Source of the DNA: Synechococcus sp. WH 8016
GTDB taxonomy: Bacteria > Cyanobacteriota > Cyanobacteriia > PCC-6307 > Cyanobiaceae
Reading direction: 5' to 3'
NCBI RefSeq assembly: GCF_000230675.1
Contig: NZ_AGIK01000002.1
Location: forward strand, 283,853 to 347,852
DNA length: 64,000 bases
The stretch's first letter is position 1, and every line of letters begins with the position of its first letter. Below the pieces are notes generated by a model. That model had not been told where the DNA came from and searched no databases. It was given only the letters and a program-made list of their open reading frames with translations. The position numbers and the translations under genes are program-made. Of the stretch, positions 9,364-17,416 are shown in pieces.

Positions 9364-10818
9364 TCAGGCTTCCGCCGGCCTTGAGCATTGTGCGATCACG
9401 TAATCCACTCCCAAAACCGTGCAGGACACAACGAGTGCAGGAATCAAAGGCAGACAGCCCCCCTGAAACACCTCCGGAATTACGCCCATTGCAAAACCCA
9501 GCAAAACGGCTTCCCCCCCAATCACCGACAACATCGCCCCAACAACGGACCAGCGCAGGCCATAGACCGCCCCCACCAACATCGGGAACAGCAGGGCGAG
9601 CCCCGAAAAGGCATGGGTTGCCAGCGAAAGAATCGCCTCCGGCGGACGAAGGGCGATCACCAGACCCGCAACCGCAAGGGCGATCACCACAAGCTGCCCA
9701 ACACGCACTTGCTCCGACAAAGACGCTTGCGGGCGCCAATACCTTTTATATAAGTCGCGAGTCAGCATCGACGACAGGGCCAACAATTGCGAATCCAAAG
9801 TGGACATAAACGCAGCCAAGGCCCCCACCATCACGATTCCCGTTAACCACTCCGGGCTGTAATGCCCAAGCATCAAGGGCATGATCTGATCGGATGCGCG
9901 ACCTACCAGATCGGGGAAGGCCAGATGCCCCCACATCCCAATCATCACGGGACAGACAAACAGCACTCCCGCCACGACGGGGTAAATCACCATCGACTGT
10001 TTCAGCGAGCGATCATCCCCAGCAGCGAAAAAACGCATCAACATCTGCGGAAACATCGGAAGACATAACGGCCAAAGGAGCAAGTAACTCGCCATCATTC
10101 GAGGCGTAAAAAAATCATTGCGTCCAGCCCCACTAAAGAGATCAGGAAGCTGTTGCAAAAGCGTGCGATTTGCGGTTTGAACCCCACCAACACCTTTGGC
10201 CACAGCGACAAAAGCCATCAGCATCAGCAAAAACATCAGCACTCCTTGAAGCACATCGGTACGCGCAACAGCACGCATACCGCCACCAACGACATAAAGC
10301 ACAATCACAACCGTGAGCAGCACTGCTCCCACTGCAAAAGGCACGGCGCCTCCCGTGAGACTCTCAAGCAAATACCCTGCGCCCAAAGGCTGCAGAGCCA
10401 AATAGGGAAGGGTGAACAACACCATGACCACAAGCACCAACAGACGCAGCCCTTCCCCAGGGAGGAGATGGCCGATCAATTCGGACGGAGTGATCAGGCC
10501 ATGTTGAGCACTGAGCCTGCGTACCCGGCAGCCCAGGCTGCCAAAACTTAGGGCAGCCAATCCTGTTCCAAAGGCCATCATCGGGTAATAAGCAATGCCG
10601 ATGCGATACCCCGCGCCCGCAAAGCCAAGAAAAAAGAAGGCGCTGAAATTCGTGGCGATCAGCGTGAAAAACAGCACGCCGGCTCGCAGCCGGCGATCAG
10701 CCAGAAAATAGGAGTCGGCGCTGTTGGTTTGTCCCCCAAGACTCTGAGCACCTAGCCAGAGCAAAGCCAGCAGGTAGACAACAAGAGAGATCAGCGCAGA
10801 AATCAGGGTGGTGGTCAT
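9364..10818 (-). CDS. Sodium:solute symporter (SSS family)
   Basis: This 484-residue, very hydrophobic protein has about 12-13 predicted membrane spans and the SSS-family pattern: an N-terminal span followed by S-Y-F-L-A-D-R-R-L, then T-N-F-S-A-F-F-F-L-G-F-A-G-A-G-Y, and the later G-A-L-A-A-F-M-S-T-L-D-S-Q-L, which holds the sodium-site serine and threonine. It would import an organic solute with sodium across the cytoplasmic membrane; the substrate cannot be told from the sequence. The start M-T-T-T-L at 10818 overlaps the stop of a small upstream frame as ATGA, indicating translational coupling. A longer frame to 10902 starts with a TTG and is not credible. A glutamine-synthetase-like gene is divergent, which might hint at an amino acid or amine substrate. 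Confidence 0.9.
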   Translation of the reverse strand: MTTTLISALISLVVYLLALLWLGAQSLGGQTNSADSYFLADRRLRAGVLFFTLIATNFSAFFFLGFAGAGYRIGIAYYPMMAFGTGLAALSFGSLGCRVRRLSAQHGLITPSELIGHLLPGEGLRLLVLVVMVLFTLPYLALQPLGAGYLLESLTGGAVPFAVGAVLLTVVIVLYVVGGGMRAVARTDVLQGVLMFLLMLMAFVAVAKGVGGVQTANRTLLQQLPDLFSGAGRNDFFTPRMMASYLLLWPLCLPMFPQMLMRFFAAGDDRSLKQSMVIYPVVAGVLFVCPVMIGMWGHLAFPDLVGRASDQIMPLMLGHYSPEWLTGIVMVGALAAFMSTLDSQLLALSSMLTRDLYKRYWRPQASLSEQVRVGQLVVIALAVAGLVIALRPPEAILSLATHAFSGLALLFPMLVGAVYGLRWSVVGAMLSVIGGEAVLLGFAMGVIPEVFQGGCLPLIPALVVSCTVLGVDYVIAQCSRPAEA

Positions 10819-11000
10819 GGGCGGGCGATCCAAGCAGCGATCAGGGTGAGTGCCGCCTGCAGGACGATGAACATCAACACCCAAGCGGGCATGCCAGCTC
10901 AAAAGGGCAGGGCTGAATCAGCCTGAAGATGCACCACTAACGCCAAAACAACGGCAGCGAGCAAAGCCAACCAAGGCAAGCGGCTAGGCATGACAACCAT
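10815..11000 (-). pseudogene. Small two-span symporter partner (DUF3311-like), interrupted by an in-frame TGA
   Basis: A good AAGGAG site lies 8 bases before ATG 11000. The frame encodes a positively charged start and one membrane span, reaches ..A-L-P-F, then hits TGA (10899-10901). The same frame then continues A-G-M-P-A-W-V-L with a second membrane span, and stops with ATGA overlapping the symporter start. Restoring the TGA to TGG gives a 61-residue protein with two spans and an aromatic P-F-W between them, the general shape of DUF3311 proteins that often precede SSS symporters. The second half could also be started from ATG 10892 (25 residues). Family assignment is inferred from shape and position. 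The break could be a real nonsense mutation or a sequence error. Confidence 0.55.
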
Positions 11001-11021
11001 CAAACGGACTCCTTCTGAGCG

Positions 11022-12263
11022 TTGATTCTGATCAATCACTGTTTCATCCAGGCCCACCACACCAAGGCCACAGGAGCGCAGCATCAGAACCCAGCAGGCG
11101 TCATCCTTAAAACAGTGCACGCCAAACATGGAGATCTGCGCCTCAAGGCTGATCCATCTTCCCTGGCGATGCTGGACCCTAAACAGGGCTTTGGCTGGGC
11201 CGCCGGCGAACGATGGAACCGCAACAGCGGTGATGCCTACGAGGCAGATCAGCGCCACTTCTGCCGCCGCATGGGAGAAACGTTGCATCGAGAAGGGCTG
11301 TCCCTCACAGCCGGATTTGAACTGGAATGGGTCGTCATCACCCCAGACAACGACGGCTCTCCAAAGGCGGTAATCGCTGGTGGGCCCTATGGCGCGGACC
11401 GCTTGATCGAAGGCCTCGATTACGCCTCGGCACTGCTCGAGGCGCTGGATGCAGCCGATGTGGACTGGCTCCAGTTTCATCCCGAATATGGCCCTTCCCA
11501 GTTCGAACTCTCCTTCGCAGCCCAAGACCCCCTTCAAGCGGCGGACCAACTGATTCGTGCCCGATTGGTGATTCAGCGTGTGACCCGCCGCTTCGGCTGG
11601 TACAGCAGCTTTAGCGCCAAGCCCCGTCTGGACTGGGTCGGCAATGGAGGACACTTACACTTCAGCGTCCGAGATTCTCAAGGCCCCTTGCTACAGGACG
11701 GTTCCGGGCCCTATGGGCTACGTCCTGAAGGCGAAGCTCTGATCGCAGGGGTTCTCGAACAGCTCCCTGGACTGGTAGCGCTGGCCAGCCCTTCGCCCGT
11801 GTCCTATCTACGCCTCGTGCCCAGCAGCTGGTCTGCGCCCTTCCAGGTCTGGGGGATGGAGAACCGTGAGGCAGCTGTTCGCTTCATCCCTACCGCGACA
11901 GATCAAAGTGCGGCCCACCTGGAGATCAAGGCAGTCGATCCCACTGCAAATCCCTACCTTTTACTCGGTGCACTACAGGCCCAGGTTCTGGATGCCATGA
12001 GAAATCAACGCATCCTTCCACCAGAGCAGATCGGCGATCCTGCATTGGTAAAACATCACTCCATCCCAAGGCTTCCAGCCAGTCTTGTTGAGGCACGAAT
12101 GGCACTGGAGAGCGACGCTGTCCTTCTTGAAGCCATGGGTCCGCTGTTGCACGGTTCGCTCTTAGACAGCCTTGCTGCTGAAATCGGCCGTGTAGAAACC
12201 AAATCGGAAGAGCAACAAGTGAGTGACGGTTGCTGGTGGCCAATCGTGGGAGGACTCATCTAA
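11022..12263 (+). CDS. Glutamine synthetase-like enzyme with short N-terminus
   Basis: The catalytic domain of the glutamine synthetase superfamily is clear. F-E-L-E-W near residue 105 and the E-Y-G-P-S-Q-F-E-L-S motif carry metal-binding glutamates, G-N-G-G-H-L-H-F-S carries the metal and ATP site, and later arginines appear in M-E-N-R-E-A-A-V-R. Family members ligate ammonia or an amine to a carboxylate using ATP. The usual N-terminal beta-grasp domain of about 100 residues is missing: only about 30 poorly matching residues precede the core, starting from a TTG at 11022, and a GTG near 11116 is an alternative start. The gene may be a GlnA-like or gamma-glutamyl-amine ligase paralogue rather than the main glutamine synthetase. 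It lies divergent to a sodium/solute symporter, possibly for uptake and use of an amine. Confidence 0.75.
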   Translation: MILINHCFIQAHHTKATGAQHQNPAGVILKTVHAKHGDLRLKADPSSLAMLDPKQGFGWAAGERWNRNSGDAYEADQRHFCRRMGETLHREGLSLTAGFELEWVVITPDNDGSPKAVIAGGPYGADRLIEGLDYASALLEALDAADVDWLQFHPEYGPSQFELSFAAQDPLQAADQLIRARLVIQRVTRRFGWYSSFSAKPRLDWVGNGGHLHFSVRDSQGPLLQDGSGPYGLRPEGEALIAGVLEQLPGLVALASPSPVSYLRLVPSSWSAPFQVWGMENREAAVRFIPTATDQSAAHLEIKAVDPTANPYLLLGALQAQVLDAMRNQRILPPEQIGDPALVKHHSIPRLPASLVEARMALESDAVLLEAMGPLLHGSLLDSLAAEIGRVETKSEEQQVSDGCWWPIVGGLI

Positions 12264-12317
12264 GAGCTAAACCGCAGCTCGCCGGCTGCTCCAAGAACAA
12301 GCAGCGATGGAACTCTG

Positions 12318-13289
12318 ATGCAATCAGCAGCGCAACAACTGGAACGCCTGAGCAACGCCTGGAATGAACCGGAGATCAATCTCACAGCCATCAAGCGCTG
12401 GCTGGGGCAATTTCCTGTGGATGATCAACCAATCGCCATCCGCCTTCTGGAGTGCATGGAACTCCACAGCTGGGCGCGCATGCTTCGTGAATGTCGGTTA
12501 CTCCATCAGCGCCTCTGCATGGATCTTCGTGACGACGGCTTTGATGTGGAAGGGTTCAGCGACATCGACTTCACAAGAGCATTCGTCTGCAAGAGCGGAG
12601 ACATGGCTTCATACGTCTACCGAAAAGCGAATAGGCTCTCTGTCAACCACTTCAAAACTATCGAGGCCCTGCATCAGAGTCACCTCGATCGCAGCAAGAG
12701 AGCGATCGTCATCTTGGATGACTACATCGGCACAGGGTCTCAATTCATTTTTCAGTTCCTGGGGCGTAGCGAGGCGAATACAGCTCTGATCAGTGCCTAC
12801 AAACGCGCGCGTCTTTGTTCTTTAGTCGTCCACGACGATGCCCGAACCAAGTGGCGCTTGCTTCAGCGCCACTGCATCGAAGACGTGATGGCGATGGAAG
12901 AACGGCAGCTGGAGTGCGTTGACTTCCGCCTCGAACGCAAGGCTCTGATTCAAACCCTCTCCAGGGTGGACTGGCGCAAAGCTGGATTAATTGCAGCCCA
13001 ACGGGACTTTCCAGTGATGGCTCACCCAGCCCTTACAGCGGAAGAGCGCATCACGATGCGCCAGTTCCTCAATGATTGCTCTTGCGAGGAAGAGGCGGGG
13101 ACCACGGAATTCCTCCTCGGGCATCATTCTTTCTTTTACGGAGCACCGAATGCCTTAGCGAGGGTGCTCCTTCCACTGTTCAAACGAGTCGAAGATTTCA
13201 CGATCTACCCCAAGGAATCCCTGAGAGGCTTACCTGCCGAGATCATCGACTACGACATCGAAAATCCAAAGCCGATCACACCGCTTTAG
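12318..13289 (+). CDS. Phosphoribosyltransferase-like protein of unknown role
   Basis: Near residues 130-142 the protein has I-V-I-L-D-D-Y-I-G-T-G-S-Q, the PRPP-binding loop of type I phosphoribosyltransferases (two acidic residues, then G-T-G-S/T). A helical N-terminal region precedes it, and a C-terminal region of about 120 residues ends with a conserved-looking F-F-Y-G-A-P-N. The length (323) and flanking helices differ from the housekeeping purine and pyrimidine transferases and resemble the PRTase-CE group. That group is described from biological-conflict gene neighbourhoods, but nothing around this copy looks like a defence system. Substrate and pathway are unknown. Start ATG 12318 lies 54 bp after the glutamine-synthetase-like gene, on the same strand. 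Confidence 0.6.
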   Translation: MQSAAQQLERLSNAWNEPEINLTAIKRWLGQFPVDDQPIAIRLLECMELHSWARMLRECRLLHQRLCMDLRDDGFDVEGFSDIDFTRAFVCKSGDMASYVYRKANRLSVNHFKTIEALHQSHLDRSKRAIVILDDYIGTGSQFIFQFLGRSEANTALISAYKRARLCSLVVHDDARTKWRLLQRHCIEDVMAMEERQLECVDFRLERKALIQTLSRVDWRKAGLIAAQRDFPVMAHPALTAEERITMRQFLNDCSCEEEAGTTEFLLGHHSFFYGAPNALARVLLPLFKRVEDFTIYPKESLRGLPAEIIDYDIENPKPITPL

Positions 13290-13320
13290 GCAACGATCCG
13301 AGGCCGATGAGCCCGCTCAA

Positions 13321-14313
13321 TCATGGGGCCAGAAAAGCGAGGACGTCCTGCTCGCGCGGTTGTGGATCAATGGCACCGGCACCGCCACAAACGAGTGCAC
13401 CGCACGCTGCTGCAAAGCGCAACCGGTCGTTCACCGGTCGATCCCAATAGTGCAACAGTCCAGCAGTGAAGGCATCCCCTGCACCCGTGGTGTCGACCAC
13501 CTGAGATGGATGAAACACCGGCATGTTGCCCATCTGCTTCTCGATCCACCAGCGAACGGGTTCAGCTCCGTCGGTCACCACAACATCGGGCTCTTGGGGA
13601 AGAGATGCAGCAATCGCAACAGGATCATCATGACCGAAAAACCACAACGCCTCCTCTCGGGCCAACTTGATCAGGGAGGCCTGCTCCAACAACGGCTTGA
13701 TCACCGCCAATGCATCAGCGGTAGGACCAGCCGCTGGATCCGCCTCGGGATCCCAGAATGTGGGACGCCAGTTCACATCCAAAGCGAGCGCAAGACCCGC
13801 CGCCTTTGCCTGAGCCAACACCCACAGCAAAGCTTCGGCGGACGCCGTAGTCGCCAATGGAATCGTGCCCACTAACAACCAACGGGCCTGCTTCGACACA
13901 CCAGTCCAGACCGTTTCCAAGCCGGAACAATCCAGCATCTGGTCAGCAAACCCCAGGCTCTGATCTCCTGCAAAACCCTGAAAAACCCTTTCACCATTGG
14001 CATGACGTCGCACCAAGACCACCCGACTTGGTCGGCTTGGATCGGATTGAAGGGCTTGCACATCAACACCACGCCGCTGGAACAACGCCCGAAAGTCCGC
14101 GCCGATCGCGTCCTCACCGAGTCGACCAATCAGGCCCACGGCGGTGCCGAGCCGAGCGAGTGCACAGGCCACGTTGGCGGGTGCACCACCTAAGCGATCA
14201 TCACAAGCTTCCGGTGCAGCCGTAGCGTGATCCCCCCCCAGGGGACCAAGCCGATCCACCAACGCCTCACCCAGACACAACACTCGCGGAGCCAAAGCAG
14301 AACCTTCAGCCAT
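13321..14313 (-). CDS. PfkB-family sugar kinase (fructokinase-like)
   Basis: This cytoplasmic ribokinase/PfkB-family kinase has the N-terminal signature G-G-A-P-A-N-V-A near residues 42-49 and the C-terminal ATP and anion-hole signature D-T-T-G-A-G-D-A-F near 273-281, which holds the catalytic base aspartate. The 330-residue length and the opening V-L-C-L-G-E-A-L-V-D are typical of fructokinases, which phosphorylate fructose at O6, but the exact sugar is inferred. In marine Synechococcus such a kinase would help use the glucose/fructose from sucrose or related solutes. It lies 64 bp downstream of mutY on the same strand and is convergent with the phosphoribosyltransferase-like gene. Confidence 0.85.
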   Translation of the reverse strand: MAEGSALAPRVLCLGEALVDRLGPLGGDHATAAPEACDDRLGGAPANVACALARLGTAVGLIGRLGEDAIGADFRALFQRRGVDVQALQSDPSRPSRVVLVRRHANGERVFQGFAGDQSLGFADQMLDCSGLETVWTGVSKQARWLLVGTIPLATTASAEALLWVLAQAKAAGLALALDVNWRPTFWDPEADPAAGPTADALAVIKPLLEQASLIKLAREEALWFFGHDDPVAIAASLPQEPDVVVTDGAEPVRWWIEKQMGNMPVFHPSQVVDTTGAGDAFTAGLLHYWDRPVNDRLRFAAACGALVCGGAGAIDPQPREQDVLAFLAP

Positions 14314-14377
14314 TGGGACAGGGCGGCTGACTTCAGGCTGGCCAAAGACAACAGCAACGACAACCGTTTTTACACAA

Positions 14378-15565
14378 TCAACTCATCCGTGGCAAATCCT
14401 TCAACAACGCCGCAATTATTTTGGCGTTCGCTGCAGGGAAGGGATAGTCAGCCAAACACTGCGGGCTCACCCAACGCACCTGCTGACTCGCCAATGGCTG
14501 CGGTTCACCGCTGATCCATTGGCAAAGGTGCACCACAAACCGCAGCTTTTTATGGCTGTAAGCGTGCTCAACGCTGATCAGCTCCTCCCCCACAGCCACC
14601 TCAATCGCCAATTCCTCCCGCAATTCACGAGAGATGGTCTCCACGATCAGCTCTCCCTGCTCCTGTTTCCCGCCGGGAAACTCCCAGAGGCCACCGAGCA
14701 GTCCCTCATTGAGACGTTGATCAATCAGCACCTCACCGGCTTCGTTCAGCACAACACCGACACCAATCACTTGAAAGGGAACAGCTCGAGGGGTGTCTTT
14801 CACGGGATAGCGACCAACATCGCCAGCAGCGTAAGCAGCGCAATGTTTCTGCCAAGGACAGACCCCGCAGTTTGGTGAATGGGGAGTGCAAACGGTGGCC
14901 CCCAGATCCATCAGCGCCTGATTGAGATCACGAGCACGGCTGGGTACGGCTGCAACAAGAGCCTCACTCCATTGCCAACACAAAGCCTGATCACGTGCTG
15001 GAGGTCTGGGATGGGCTTGAAGCCGTGCCAAGACCCGGCGCACATTGCCATCAAGAATCGCCAACGGGCTGTTGAAAGCAGAAGAAAGAATCCCAGCTGC
15101 AGTGGTGCGGCCAATCCCAGGGAGGCCCATCCAGCAGTCAAGATCCTTTGGCCAAGCCAAGAGCCTCGTGCTTGACGCAGGAGCGATCTGATCAAGCAAT
15201 GGCTTTGCTCCAGACAAAAGACGGCGGGCTCGCGAGTAGTAACCAAGCCCCTGCCACAACAGCAAAACATCGTGTTCACGCGCCTCCGCCAGTCGTTCAA
15301 TCGAGGGGAAAGCCTCCATCCAGCGCTCCCAGTAAGGCAACGCCACCTGCAACTGGGTCTGTTGCAGCATCACCTCGGCAATCCAGCACTCCAGGACATT
15401 GAGATGTTCATGGGGCTCGGGCCACCTTCCGTCCTTGGTGAACATCCACGGCTTCAGCGCAGGATCCTTCCGGCCGTGGACTTCCCACCAGGCCAGCAGG
15501 GAGTGACTGAGCTCAGCCGCTAGAGGACTGAAGTCGCGATGCTCAGCGCTGCGTCGTTGACCCAT
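14378..15565 (-). CDS. mutY: A/G-specific adenine DNA glycosylase MutY, chimeric 5' end
   Basis: MutY removes adenine mispaired with 8-oxoguanine. The 395-residue product has the catalytic A-E-V-M-L-Q-Q-T motif near residues 61-68, the helix-hairpin-helix L-P-G-I-G-R-T-T-A-A-G, the aspartate in L-A-I-L-D-G-N-V, an iron-sulfur cluster loop C-x6-C-x2-C-x5-C near 210-226, and a C-terminal NUDIX domain with G-G-L-W-E-F-P-G-G-K. The ATG at 15565 overlaps the resolvase stop as TGATG. Bases upstream of 15367 (the first 63 codons or so) come from the genomic island, and the original host 5' end survives as a fragment at 24920-25105. The chimera keeps every catalytic motif, so it should work, but its expression now depends on island sequence. 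A TTG start at 15580 is less likely. Confidence 0.95.
   Translation of the reverse strand: MGQRRSAEHRDFSPLAAELSHSLLAWWEVHGRKDPALKPWMFTKDGRWPEPHEHLNVLECWIAEVMLQQTQLQVALPYWERWMEAFPSIERLAEAREHDVLLLWQGLGYYSRARRLLSGAKPLLDQIAPASSTRLLAWPKDLDCWMGLPGIGRTTAAGILSSAFNSPLAILDGNVRRVLARLQAHPRPPARDQALCWQWSEALVAAVPSRARDLNQALMDLGATVCTPHSPNCGVCPWQKHCAAYAAGDVGRYPVKDTPRAVPFQVIGVGVVLNEAGEVLIDQRLNEGLLGGLWEFPGGKQEQGELIVETISRELREELAIEVAVGEELISVEHAYSHKKLRFVVHLCQWISGEPQPLASQQVRWVSPQCLADYPFPAANAKIIAALLKDLPRMS
15367..15376. other. Left attachment core of the mutY island
   Basis: GCATCACCTC here is identical to 24910-24919. Read on the minus strand it is GAGGTGATGC, which covers the codons for the catalytic Glu and following Val-Met of MutY. 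Sequence diverges right after it at the other copy, as expected for the crossover core of a serine integrase. Confidence 0.85.
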
Positions 15566-16338
15566 CAGGCAGCGACCCAAGCCTGGTCACTGCCCAGCAG
15601 CTTTCCCGACAAACCCAAGCGCTGCAGGATCCGACCGATCTGCGCCGGAGCCAGTGGCTTTCCCGTGCTGCTGAGCTTGCCAACCCCTGCAAGCGCATCA
15701 GCCATGGCCCTGTAGCTCAAGCCTGCACGAACCATTGGCTCAAGAACCCCGCGCAGTCCCTCCGCCTCAGCAATGGCCTTCTGCTTGCGCTCCGACGCCT
15801 TCTGAGCAGCACCTTCCCGGTACCCCCCAAGACACACGCCTCGGGCCTTGGCCGCGGCCAACGCTTCTTTAGTTCGCTCGCTGATCCGACGTGCCTCGAA
15901 CTCAGCAACGCTGGCCATCATCGTGAGAACCATCCGACCAGCACTGGTGGTGGCATCAATGTCTGGCAAGTCGCAGAAGATGAAGCCACCCATCCCGTTC
16001 TTTTCTGCCTCGTTGGCGAGCTTCAAGACGAAGCCAGCATCACGAGCCAGACGATCGATCTTGGCAACAGCAATGACAGCCTTCTCCGCGCGAGCCTGAG
16101 CCAGAGCCGCGGCCAACTGAGGACGATCGTTCTTCCGACCGCTCTCAACCTCCACGAATTCAGCCGCAATCACAGCCCCCCGCTCGGAAGCCATTACTTC
16201 AACCTTGGCCCGCTGCGCTTCGAGGCCCAGGCCGGAGTTTCCCTGGCGATCTGTACTGACCCGGTAGTAGGCCAGCCAACGACTCGGACTCAGAGGACGA
16301 TCAGGCAAAGACAACGGGAATCCAGTCGGTTGTTCCAC
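15565..16338 (-). CDS. Small serine recombinase (resolvase/invertase family)
   Basis: The N-terminal catalytic domain shows Y-Y-R-V-S-T-D-R-Q near residues 24-32, with the nucleophile serine, and the arginine-containing stretch K-I-D-R-L-A-R-D near 94-101, then R-I-S-E-R-T-K-E-A-L in the E-helix. The C-terminal 60 residues form a helical DNA-binding region. At 257 residues it is a small resolvase-type enzyme, unlike the 619-residue integrase at the other end of the island. It may resolve multimers or invert DNA. Its stop codon overlaps the mutY start (TGATG), so the island puts mutY under translational coupling with its own gene. Start ATG 16338 is followed by a proline-rich leader before the catalytic domain. 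Confidence 0.9.
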   Translation of the reverse strand: MEQPTGFPLSLPDRPLSPSRWLAYYRVSTDRQGNSGLGLEAQRAKVEVMASERGAVIAAEFVEVESGRKNDRPQLAAALAQARAEKAVIAVAKIDRLARDAGFVLKLANEAEKNGMGGFIFCDLPDIDATTSAGRMVLTMMASVAEFEARRISERTKEALAAAKARGVCLGGYREGAAQKASERKQKAIAEAEGLRGVLEPMVRAGLSYRAMADALAGVGKLSSTGKPLAPAQIGRILQRLGLSGKLLGSDQAWVAA

Positions 16339-16417
16339 AAGTCTACGTCGGTTGAACCTGTAACAGCGAACTTTATCGATGGGTAGTCAGCGCATGCCAT
16401 GAAGGCCGACGCTGAAC

Positions 16418-16558
16418 TCAATAAAGCCCCGAGTTATCCACCTTCAGAGCTACCGAGTTCTCCAGCACGATTCGTGCTGTCTGCGCATCGATGCCAGCAA
16501 GAGCCTGGAACTGGTCTGGACAAAGCTCAACTCGCGATAATGCGGAGCTTGATCTCAT
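16418..16558 (-). CDS. Small hypothetical protein of 46 residues in the island
   Basis: ATG 16558 is preceded by TAGGAGACAA, a strong ribosome-binding site, and the frame runs 46 codons to TGA at 16418. The product is acidic-neutral and has no membrane span. It opens M-R-S-S-S and contains the stretch E-L-C-P-D-Q-F-Q-A-L-A-G-I-D. It lies 79 bp upstream of the resolvase on the same strand and may start that transcript, which continues into mutY. I do not recognise a family. The ribosome site and gene spacing are what support it as real. Confidence 0.45.
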   Translation of the reverse strand: MRSSSALSRVELCPDQFQALAGIDAQTARIVLENSVALKVDNSGLY

Positions 16559-16577
16559 TTGTCTCCTAAAGGAATCC

Positions 16578-17111
16578 ATGAAGGCTTCGCGTTTTGCGCA
16601 CCTGTGTTCAACTGCCTTGCGACAGAGCTTGGTCGGAGCCTTCGTGGTCGTCTCACTGTTCTGGGTGATTCAACCGGTTGAGGCGCATGGTGATGCGAAA
16701 GGGGATGGTGAGATGCCCGTCACTAGTGGTGCGACCGGGCCACAGATAACGGTGTATCGATCGGCGAGTTGCGGTTGCTGTACGTCATGGGGATCCCACA
16801 TCGCTTCAGCGGGATACCGCATTGAGGACCATGTCACCGAGGACATGGATGCCGTGAAGAAGGCGCGTGGTGTCAGTCCGCAACAGGCTTCTTGTCACAC
16901 CGCTGTGGTGGAGGGATACGTGATCGAAGGGCATGTGCCTGCTTCTGCGATCCACCGTCTTTTGTCGGAACGGCCCAATATCCGTGGCCTGGCAGTTCCA
17001 GGGATGCCAATGGGTTCCCCTGGGATGGAGGTGGCAGGCGTTGAGGCTGAACGTTTCGAGGTGCTCGCTATTGCCCATGACGGAACAACCTCCGTCTTTG
17101 CGCGCTACTGA
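16578..17111 (+). CDS. DUF411 periplasmic metal-binding protein
   Basis: The first 38 residues or so form a signal peptide (basic start, hydrophobic core, cleavage near V-E-A-H-G). The mature part opens with a thioredoxin-like strand, I-T-V-Y-R-S, followed by S-C-G-C-C-T-S-W, the paired-cysteine site of DUF411 proteins, then C-H-T-A near residue 120 and I-x-G-H-V-P. DUF411 proteins are commonly found with copper resistance genes and are thought to bind or shuttle metal in the periplasm. The ATG at 16578 has AAGGA just upstream; the open frame to 16491 is non-coding in character. It is transcribed away from the resolvase and converges with the DUF305 operon. Confidence 0.88.
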   Translation: MKASRFAHLCSTALRQSLVGAFVVVSLFWVIQPVEAHGDAKGDGEMPVTSGATGPQITVYRSASCGCCTSWGSHIASAGYRIEDHVTEDMDAVKKARGVSPQQASCHTAVVEGYVIEGHVPASAIHRLLSERPNIRGLAVPGMPMGSPGMEVAGVEAERFEVLAIAHDGTTSVFARY

Positions 17112-17146
17112 GCGGTTTCAGGGAGACCGCTACAGAGAATGAGGTG

Positions 17147-17416
17147 TCATCGCGATGGCTTCAAGAGCATTGCCGCACCTGAGATGGTCACGATGACGGT
17201 GAGCCCACCCAAGAGCATTGGATAGACGGGCTGAAGGTTCAGAACACCGAAATTTCCGGTGTGGATCTTGAGCAGCCAAAAGGCATCAATGCCTTGCTCT
17301 AAGAGCAAGCTGTAGAGAGATCCCGTACCGGCGGTGATCAGCAACGGAACAGCGGCGATTGGAACCAGCCAACGGTGAATCTTGCGTGCTCGCCGTGAAA
17401 GCGGACGTTGGTTCAT
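17147..17416 (-). CDS. Small membrane protein resembling a PepSY-associated TM segment
   Basis: This 89-residue protein has two or three hydrophobic helices. The start, R-K-I-H-R-W-L-V-P, followed by a hydrophobic helix ending in a T-G-S-L-Y pattern, resembles the R-K-x-H-R-W helix of PepSY-associated membrane proteins. There is no catalytic or cysteine motif. Its start overlaps the stop of the DUF3721 gene by 4 bp (ATGA), so it is the last gene of a three-gene operon behind the MerR-type promoter. A role in metal handling is inferred only from this context. A short hairpin (AGCGGT 17111-17116 with ACCGCT 17126-17131) lies in the convergent gap downstream but lacks a U-tract. Confidence 0.7.
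   Translation of the reverse strand: MNQRPLSRRARKIHRWLVPIAAVPLLITAGTGSLYSLLLEQGIDAFWLLKIHTGNFGVLNLQPVYPMLLGGLTVIVTISGAAMLLKPSR

Noticed and set aside
10899..10901. In-frame TGA as a possible selenocysteine codon
   Set aside because: No stem-loop like a bacterial SECIS is apparent after it, no Sec genes are in the window, and marine Synechococcus are not known to use selenocysteine. A TGG to TGA change is simpler.
10899..11654. A 251-codon minus-strand frame across the glutamine-synthetase-like gene
   Set aside because: Only the last 33 codons, which have their own ribosome site, look coding. The rest is antisense to conserved glutamine-synthetase motifs.
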